In this document: positions 32,201-34,096 of the stretch, in pieces | Numbering within the stretch: position 1 is the first letter of the stretch | Layout of the letters: the number at the start of each line of letters is the position of its first letter | Source of the DNA: Alphaproteobacteria bacterium UBA3307 | GTDB lineage: Bacteria; Pseudomonadota; Alphaproteobacteria; RF32; CAG-239 | Assembly: GCA_002361365.1 (NCBI GenBank) | Contig: DEST01000046.1 | Span: forward strand, 1 to 34,096 | Length of the DNA: 34,096 nt | Direction of reading: 5' to 3' | Translations under genes and position numbers: made by a program | Notes under the pieces: model-generated | Seen by the model: only the letters and a program-made list of their open reading frames with translations | Database searches by the model: none | What the model was told of the DNA's origin: nothing

Positions 32201-33536
32201 GTAAAAAACTACCCATACCAACTAAAGAAACCTTTATTTCATTGCCTACCGCACCGCTATCTCCGGCAGTCAGAACTATTTTACCGTCTACATTATTGGT
32301 AAGTTTTATGGTATCGGTATTAAGGGTTTTACCCATATTTACCAATAAAGCTTCCATACCTATCATAGTTCCTAAACTAGCTGTAGAAGAAGTCAAAGTA
32401 TTTATCGCTGAACTACTGTTTGTACCGGATACGGCATCTGCAACTGCTGAATTACCTGTTGAAGAAGTATTTTTTGATGCTAACGGGTCTGTTGAAGCTT
32501 CAATTGCCGTACCGCTTATATCTCCGGAATTAGTAATTGCTGACGCTGTATCAGCATACATTCCGACAATAGTATCACTGTTTTTATATCCTGAAAAATT
32601 AAGTCCTATGCCGTCTGAACAAGAACCATCTATTAACCCTGTTCCATAGTTAACAGCTGTAGATTGTTCCGAGGCAACCATACCGACTGCGGCATTATAA
32701 CCATCTACTTTTATGTATCCTTTATTGGAAATAGCACTTTTTTCGATAGCATTCATTGCTACTGTACCGGTACCAGCCTCAAGTAAAACTCCTATACTGT
32801 TAGAATATGTACCGCCGCCTTTAGTATATATTAAGGCGTCCATATATGTTGTATTGTTTAGGCTGTTTGTAAGATTTATATCAACAATTTTTTCAGCGTT
32901 TTTATTGGTATTGCGCATAATAGAATCGTTAATCATTGTTCCGCTGGTAACTTTAAATGCCTTGCCATTGGTTGCAACATTACGTCCCAAACTATCATAT
33001 GCCTCTTTTTCTTCGGCTGCGGAGCCACCTCCGCCGCCACCGCCACCACCGCCGGCAAGCGCCCAAATAATAGCAGCTGCAATTGCACCACCGCCAATCC
33101 ACCACCAAATAGGAGAAATTCCCTCTCGGCTCTTACTTGTAGCTAAAACAGCTCCTCCTTTTGAAGTATTAGCATAACCGCCAATTACATCATCGCGATT
33201 TACAAAAGACGAGTAACCACGAACATTTTGTGTACACGGATGCCGTGGGTTTGCTCCTGCTGCCACAAAAGCATTATAAGCATGAACATCATGACGACGT
33301 GCAGCTAAACATAATCCTGTATCACCATTTGAATTGGTAGAATCTATACTCATACCACGATACATAGATGCACGCAAAGATTCAACATCACCATCGTGCG
33401 CTAATTCATACATTTGATTGAATGAAGTCGGAGATAAACGCATTTGCGCAACTGCCGGCCTTGCAGCAATCGCAAACCCGAACGCATATATTGTGGTGAT
33501 ACATACCGCCTTTGTAAACAGCGTATTTTTAAACAT
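20259..33536 (-). CDS. Giant autotransporter: ankyrin-like head, Gly10 linker, beta-helix passenger, C-terminal barrel
   Basis: One uninterrupted 4425-residue frame. ATG 33536 has AAGGA upstream; the signal peptide (residues 1-30, ending ARPAVA) implies Sec export. Residues about 40-100 hold one to two ankyrin-like repeats (DVESLRASMYRGMSI..., GDTGLCLAARRHDV, AAGANPRHPC). A Trp/Ile/Ala-rich hydrophobic helix (142-161) and ten glycines (162-171) follow. From about residue 205 to 3850 the protein is beta-helix repeats alternating N-x-G-x-I and SYGIYA/AHGIYA/ASGITGG turns, typical of type Va passengers. A non-repetitive linker (about 3950-4100, with YCWDGEDGTCM) leads to a pertactin-type beta-barrel (about 4140-4425) that ends in Phe. 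Cysteines are rare. This is probably an adhesin or surface structure. The barrel, not the passenger, fixes the family; the function of the ankyrin-like head is unknown. Confidence 0.88.
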   Translation of the reverse strand: MFKNTLFTKAVCITTIYAFGFAIAARPAVAQMRLSPTSFNQMYELAHDGDVESLRASMYRGMSIDSTNSNGDTGLCLAARRHDVHAYNAFVAAGANPRHPCTQNVRGYSSFVNRDDVIGGYANTSKGGAVLATSKSREGISPIWWWIGGGAIAAAIIWALAGGGGGGGGGGSAAEEKEAYDSLGRNVATNGKAFKVTSGTMINDSIMRNTNKNAEKIVDINLTNSLNNTTYMDALIYTKGGGTYSNSIGVLLEAGTGTVAMNAIEKSAISNKGYIKVDGYNAAVGMVASEQSTAVNYGTGLIDGSCSDGIGLNFSGYKNSDTIVGMYADTASAITNSGDISGTAIEASTDPLASKNTSSTGNSAVADAVSGTNSSSAINTLTSSTASLGTMIGMEALLVNMGKTLNTDTIKLTNNVDGKIVLTAGDSGAVGNEIKVSLVGMGSFLHTDFLNKSFSLKRAENVSIYNIGTIDLSYTGNYTSTSATALRKGLGGIIGIRADANTNAVNQKEIKITLYDEYKVSGTEVAAGMQSVHGGNLTNSGNISIFTPSENARINYGMVAVEGTGSNSSLYSNINPELINEKDANINIQIGNSYGMASYVGGSLENKGTITLGSEETRFYNNIAMYGFGDTKRTELINKGIIDVYSHKSMAMQNDYSGGTDITNDGTINIHESATDSYVFGGAYSKIYNKGIINYDANATNPGEIAKEGITYDPFKNYSIALGGSIISTQARTLKSDNTDFSSSTTEAIYNEKGAFINMNGSSYTAAMAVEVNNDANNTQAKAINNGTINIKDREVKDNEGTGDIGGKNATNAVGMYMDANTLNNAALINNGKIISDSNFSIAMVSESKRNADMVNNGTIETNHENSAGMYATEYTNMSNNKDILIKGKNSIGVYVGIAEDENSDNDENTNNGVLTPRFTNNADARIVVGSADNKVENSFGIYGQSSAALQVENSGTIDMYTTDSGAAIYTKGKGVKINNNKNINIFGDKTYGIYTGAQSEVTNGKYGVITIGTKENPTSGSIGIMNEGDDTKITNKGDIELYNKNDGEDGYAIYSTGNNTEIKNEQGANIYLHNGKSIGIYAEHGVVNNSSTINIENNDSAAIKISQDAVALNDSEGIINIGAEGHGVNNSNGIISADEATGSITNKGEINLWNGSIGMGNSHAISAGGSITVTNERYGKINSYENNSDIIQASGNANIINRGDIYGIGDNVTAIHGYDKEGINASKITVENAVYGKITIGDEGTTDTEGYGIEANDIESIINRGKITVNNNQSYGIYAKTGTSIINDEAPKKYGAKIKMTGENSVGIYGGKVTNVTNSGVIETFARTNKAISTSTLNESNEQDSVNQNILNTGDLILHNANQSYGIYALGAVSIKSTQIGTIVIGYDANDNPLQEDAKDGYGIYAKNATTIVNDSLIKIYASGNAITGSGSIENTGKLYLHGDYSKGISSNGTDITNSGKIEIDGATHSYGIYTETASDDEEQTTISVSNKKGGDIIIGKQKSSGAFSFGIYSPNGSTISNLADITIYATNSNGITGGDSISNNGKIQISGQDSKGISSNGTDIINENVISIGHSQNSYGIFASSDTNTPTIRNTSKGKITIGAAEDCTAGSINCAANGHGIFAEKAASITNYADIMIYAQQATGITGGTNIYNYSSNGRSGAIHIVGRQSKGIYGNEINSGIYNEGKINIDDANGSFGIYANDNAGGDSGTSIQNLTSNASITVGTSSGEIGTSAHGIYAVNANSIINQADISIYAQGDSANGVDDSLQYLPLKAGGITGGKSITNSGVIHITGGEAHGIYGAVNNTSINNSNNIFIDTAAYSYGIRTANSPINSLTILNRPVKQSDNIKIVVGNENDTGFSSHGIFAVGADNITNYAAVTVYAKGANMPVFGDDDSLERLIYKSSGITGGGVITNYGVIHVTGGKEIMTDGKVHGIYGAYNNTGINNNNNIKVDVADFSFGIRAYKTAQTNITNSGEQLTIIVGKTDSNGDYDDSVAENVGISSHGIFALAAKNITNTAAITVLAQGQDYESGGSDDSPDVLLYKTSGITGGEIINNSGVIYLTGGKAHGIYGAANNTSIINKNRIRIRNSQDSYGIRTSDSAKTIITNVGDDLSIIIGTEGVTDNQTNAHGIYARNAESTINSDAEIKLYASYSSGVTGGKSVTNNGTIYISGTNNKGLESDNAEIMVNNKSITIGGADNSYGIYAGPTAQVSITNNTNGTIKIGEKTAGSNAHGIYATGAQSIDNNAEITLWSDKASGITGGAQIKNTKAIHIIRKATGDIGQNKGIESQNTDIAKTTKITNSGTITVDNAQSSYGIYTADDAKPEIENSTSGVITIGQKASKNPDDPESYANITDGHGIYSVNSSKVTNNAPIYVYASGFAGSEIYASGITGGSMVENNGNIILTGNYAHAIESRGTTVNNTAPLMIYGPNGSAGIYSTGSAANINNASPEDTGSSTRKPNITIGSNDHRGTVTSYGIFAENASKINNDGIIRIYSDKSYGIYSQTRDKQTVINNGAIYMPEDEATGIYTNGNSTINNYKPITIYLADSANGIRAMGAISTVSNITNSEDGIITIGEEGVEATDAHGLYLEYGGNIENDGRITIYASESYGIYNTVGTKINNNGEIRVTQGNQSVGIYSGGTVTLQNDSKGEIIIGGDDKAGDNAHGIKALSATKVTNSAKITVYGKNDSILGNSAISAGGAIINSGEGLFVSGPKAKGIYSVDAPAGESGQAASSSVNNSAKIEIPNANDSYGIQATGNVTLINSGDVTVGTDGDDAYNAAAIYTAQGTSLNNSGVLKVYAQDKAYGIYGGKIKTLTNSGEIDMYQKTGIIGIYTTGDVTITNDGAINVFYAHKNYGIKAVGGTANITNNTDGVITIGTPENSTATADKEAYGIYAENAGTIKNSAPISVYASESFGIRADIAESITNGNRITLPFGSKSSGIYSAQGKKITNNSGGKIEIGKTTAGELEYGIYAPKSDELENSAEIDLYGQGVAIYGHNKVVNSGELKIDNTGFTTSPSKGIYSNGDSIDNSDTNAIIDIYKSNGSFGIDASGATEITNKAKIIIGSTETVNTEGESAYGIRSTNGTSIDNEGEIIVNAKSSYGIFSQKDKNLDNKGNITLQYGEGSTGISANGNAELNNSGQIKIAMSDNAGYGRNYGIMSTGSGAKINNQQGGSITIGKQGNVAALSSDTRNYGIYAANADTLENYDSITIHADHSQAISSILTNKVTNNGQLVVTGGNSKGIYSSTSATSRLTITNLNGILLAGETSGTGASNSSGIESSSGGAEVSNSGTITIGNSGTTASTGLLGIGIQSGKITNNGEITLYGSGTAINGYSAETISNSKALIVAGNSASVGIYSLGGTIDNSGNITLGTGGGCTNCTAINGNSATSVINQDNITLLVNGSGTGIYTATGNITNNGTIDIRGTGHGIDTASEGTITNKGNIYVGGAEGGSSGSEGIRAAAYTIIVDNEGTIVVRDGGYGILRAISVTNQQAGKIIVERRGIAVVAKSKVQNAGIIATYNGNTIQEAATVNNDNTGTIEIKYDPSLGGDDKPFDIIQYAEDATGGTVTNSGYMHTEWGAAVRNASSFTNLEKSTLIVNGNDSKDKFNNPTTDATTAKNAQPVFENVTNIINNGFIRNYLGPIAIGTSKKIDNDGGVMVVTAGAENGVFQGSIKEITNSGKIIKDPKDDVDENGYPTASEGIAGPVASGTIDTFTNSGLIHVDYADGVFIGNYGTINNSGTIVNEGGPFITADQNVKKIVNSGLIKVKAHAIRHIGSIDIDNSGTIDTQGEHWGIYVTVPNTDVEVNINNRGTINGGIKVVKNYAFVPRLKADGSMYWTPGEDKTTVNPGEAETLYCWDGEDGTCMSAEEIDEMLENNGVIVGNHYFEQVDLNGSTNNTGNSNRSMSTMSVMSVPVTLDDGRTVNVVMLGDGDIDTQAVEAALDRQEETSDLHNSLIWANDTEALKTVTLRNSGTVISSGDVDFGEADENSAYISVGKDGTFEADSFAGKLRAEPSIVQGGFETTYVNKDTLVGEDKGVEFVSQSYMFDASSQQNDDGNTDVVMTMKPFAETVDDAQISEFLATNYEEQHGEQVFDLLKVANTKNQLYNLTRRELGFTFVPNLAKQSLDIEQTVGRNVTTDLLELENTDDRVVINTMSYNNRMARKGETTGYSDQVEAMYGFMDKNYDNGMRLGFGLEAIRADSSFDDDSDRYNNMVEAFVPVVFDTVDFTALIKPKAGFARGHYRRVSTLDTHKATTKEYYYGVDAAIKQNYDLGLLELEPQAEVDVTGMYIDDINESRNGLRIQDKNTVSAQSVLSLEAKKKLKLSSHSVIAFGAGGKYIHEFGSNYKTKASISDMIGYYDIVSNRIARDYGILNMKAQFDYRDLTLDASANMPLDDKQKTYYMFNAKYKF
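27360..28245 (-). repeat. Long super-repeats within the autotransporter passenger
   Basis: Three copies of a segment of about 130-140 residues occur at residues about 1770, 1900 and 2040. Each starts with an acidic loop DDSLQYLPLKAGGITGG, DDSLERLIYKSSGITGG or DDSPDVLLYKTSGITGG, followed by NSG.I..TGG.AHGIYGA.NNT.INN. The pattern shows a segmental duplication beyond the basic beta-helix unit. Boundaries are approximate. Confidence 0.75.
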
Positions 33537-33631
33537 TATGAGTCCTTTCCGTACACTCTTACGTCGCAATATTACGCCGCAAAATTTAAGTTTTAGTAAA
33601 TAAAAAGAAAAAAGCTAAAAAATGTGCTATA

Positions 33632-33818
33632 AATTAGTCATCTACTTGTTGCCCTTTGCGCACAGTGTACAATAAATGGTACATAATACACTGAGCTAAA
33701 AGAACGTATAAAAAAGCGGATAATTAGTCAGATACGCAGTTACCCTTTGCGCACGGTGTACAATAAAAGGTACATAAGCGCAAAGGGTAACAAGTAGATG
33801 ACCATTATCCGCTTTTTT
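33632..33818. repeat. Palindromic repeat element between rho and the autotransporter
   Basis: Two imperfect direct copies of about 55 bases (33632-33686 and 33722-33777) share the core CCCTTTGCGCAC.GTGTACAA and end GGTACATAA. The 25-base arm 33637-33661 is the inverted complement of 33778-33802 with one mismatch. Copy 2 also pairs through GTTACCCTTTGCGC (33739-33752) with 33778-33791, and AAAAAAGCGGATAAT (33710-33724) with 33804-33818, forming a long stem that ends in T-runs and abuts the rho stop codon. It may act as rho's terminator or be a mobile palindromic element. The autotransporter's promoter must lie between about 33540 and 33630; I see no clear -10/-35 pair there. Confidence 0.7.
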
Positions 33819-34096
33819 TAAGAGTTCATATTTTGAAAAAAATCATTATTATCTTTAGAATTTCTGAGCTTATCTAATAAAAATTCCATACCATCAGTCA
33901 TACCCATTTGCATCAACACACGACGCAATACCCACATTTTTGTAAGAGTTGCTTTATCTACCAAAAGTTCTTCTTTACGCGTACCGGAACGGGTTATATC
34001 TATAGTTGGGAATAAACGCTTATCAGTTAATTTACGGTCTAAGATAATTTCGGAATTACCGGTACCTTTAAATTCTTCAAAAATAACTTCATCCAT
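33818..34096 (-). CDS. rho: Transcription termination factor Rho, C-terminal part (runs off window)
   Basis: The 92 visible residues match the end of Rho, the hexameric RNA helicase that terminates transcription. MDEVIFEEFKGTGNSEIILD and RSGTRKEELL are highly conserved Rho segments from the motor domain, and the tail LDKLRNSKDNNDFFQNMNS has the usual ending. The frame continues past the window, so the true start is outside it. The stop codon touches the palindromic repeat element, which may terminate the gene. Confidence 0.95.
   Translation of the reverse strand: MDEVIFEEFKGTGNSEIILDRKLTDKRLFPTIDITRSGTRKEELLVDKATLTKMWVLRRVLMQMGMTDGMEFLLDKLRNSKDNNDFFQNMNS

Noticed and set aside
21000..33000. 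Regular short DNA repeats that could be taken for a CRISPR array
   Set aside because: The repeats are degenerate, keep codon phase, and encode protein repeats; there are no identical repeats with unique spacers and no cas genes.
33028..33057. Poly-glycine tract as a phase-variable slippage site
   Set aside because: The ten Gly codons are mixed GGC/GGT/GGA, so there is no homopolymer or short perfect repeat to slip.
20358..33603. Many plus-strand ORFs, some membrane-like, opposite the giant autotransporter
   Set aside because: They are antisense to a strong minus-strand gene with signal peptide and barrel, lack ribosome-binding sites, and reflect the periodic Ile/Asn/Gly codons of the repeats.

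Overview
This window is AT-rich DNA from a Gram-negative bacterium, most likely an alphaproteobacterium. The evidence is an ATP12-family F1-ATPase assembly factor, a secB / TimA(Tim44-like) / mltA / smr neighbourhood, a CarD/CdnL regulator, and a VirB8-like protein. The base composition and a 4425-residue self-like autotransporter suggest a host-associated (for example gut) lineage, but the species cannot be named from the sequence.

Layout. (1) 1-401: the start of a minus-strand family 2 glycosyltransferase, cut by the window edge. (2) 607-4854: a tight plus-strand operon of an unknown small protein, rluC, an AsmA-family protein, a short ATP12 protein and acylphosphatase; several genes overlap by 1-17 bases. 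(3) 4907-8361: trmL-secB on the minus strand, diverging from timA-mltA-smr on the plus strand. (4) 8429-9066: hsp20 behind a previously unlisted 45-residue cysteine-containing peptide gene. (5) 9263-12100: a TolC-like outer-membrane lipoprotein with a C-terminal cadherin/Ig-like domain, diverging from a VirB8-like inner-membrane protein. (6) 12228-15257: cdnL, converging on a cysteine-cluster protein and typA. (7) 15474-17700: a sucrose-phosphate-synthase-like glycosyltransferase diverging from greA. (8) 17773-18344: a structured non-coding RNA with its own promoter and terminator (6S-like candidate), a 76-residue helix-turn-helix-like protein, and tRNA-Leu(UAA). (9) 18512-20037: a phosphatidylserine decarboxylase homologue and phosphatidylserine synthase, overlapping by four bases. 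(10) 20259-33536: a single giant autotransporter gene occupying 39% of the window. (11) 33632-34096: a palindromic repeat element and the 3' end of rho.

Most genes are core functions: rRNA and tRNA modification, protein export and folding, cell-wall turnover, transcription, and phospholipid synthesis. Points most worth a second look: the giant autotransporter has an ankyrin-like N-terminus, a hydrophobic helix and a ten-glycine run in front of thousands of residues of beta-helix repeats. The Psd homologue has lost the serine that normally becomes the pyruvoyl cofactor, and the usual catalytic-region histidine. An RNA gene lies between greA and the small HTH gene. A short Cys-rich peptide is coupled to hsp20. 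The TolC-like/VirB8-like pair stands outside any recognisable secretion cluster. Start codons were re-chosen by ribosome-binding site and family N-terminus for rluC, asmA, trmL, mltA, the TolC-like gene, the VirB8-like gene, typA, both the GT4 and greA genes, the HTH gene, psd and the autotransporter. No stretch longer than about 300 bases lacks a gene or RNA.
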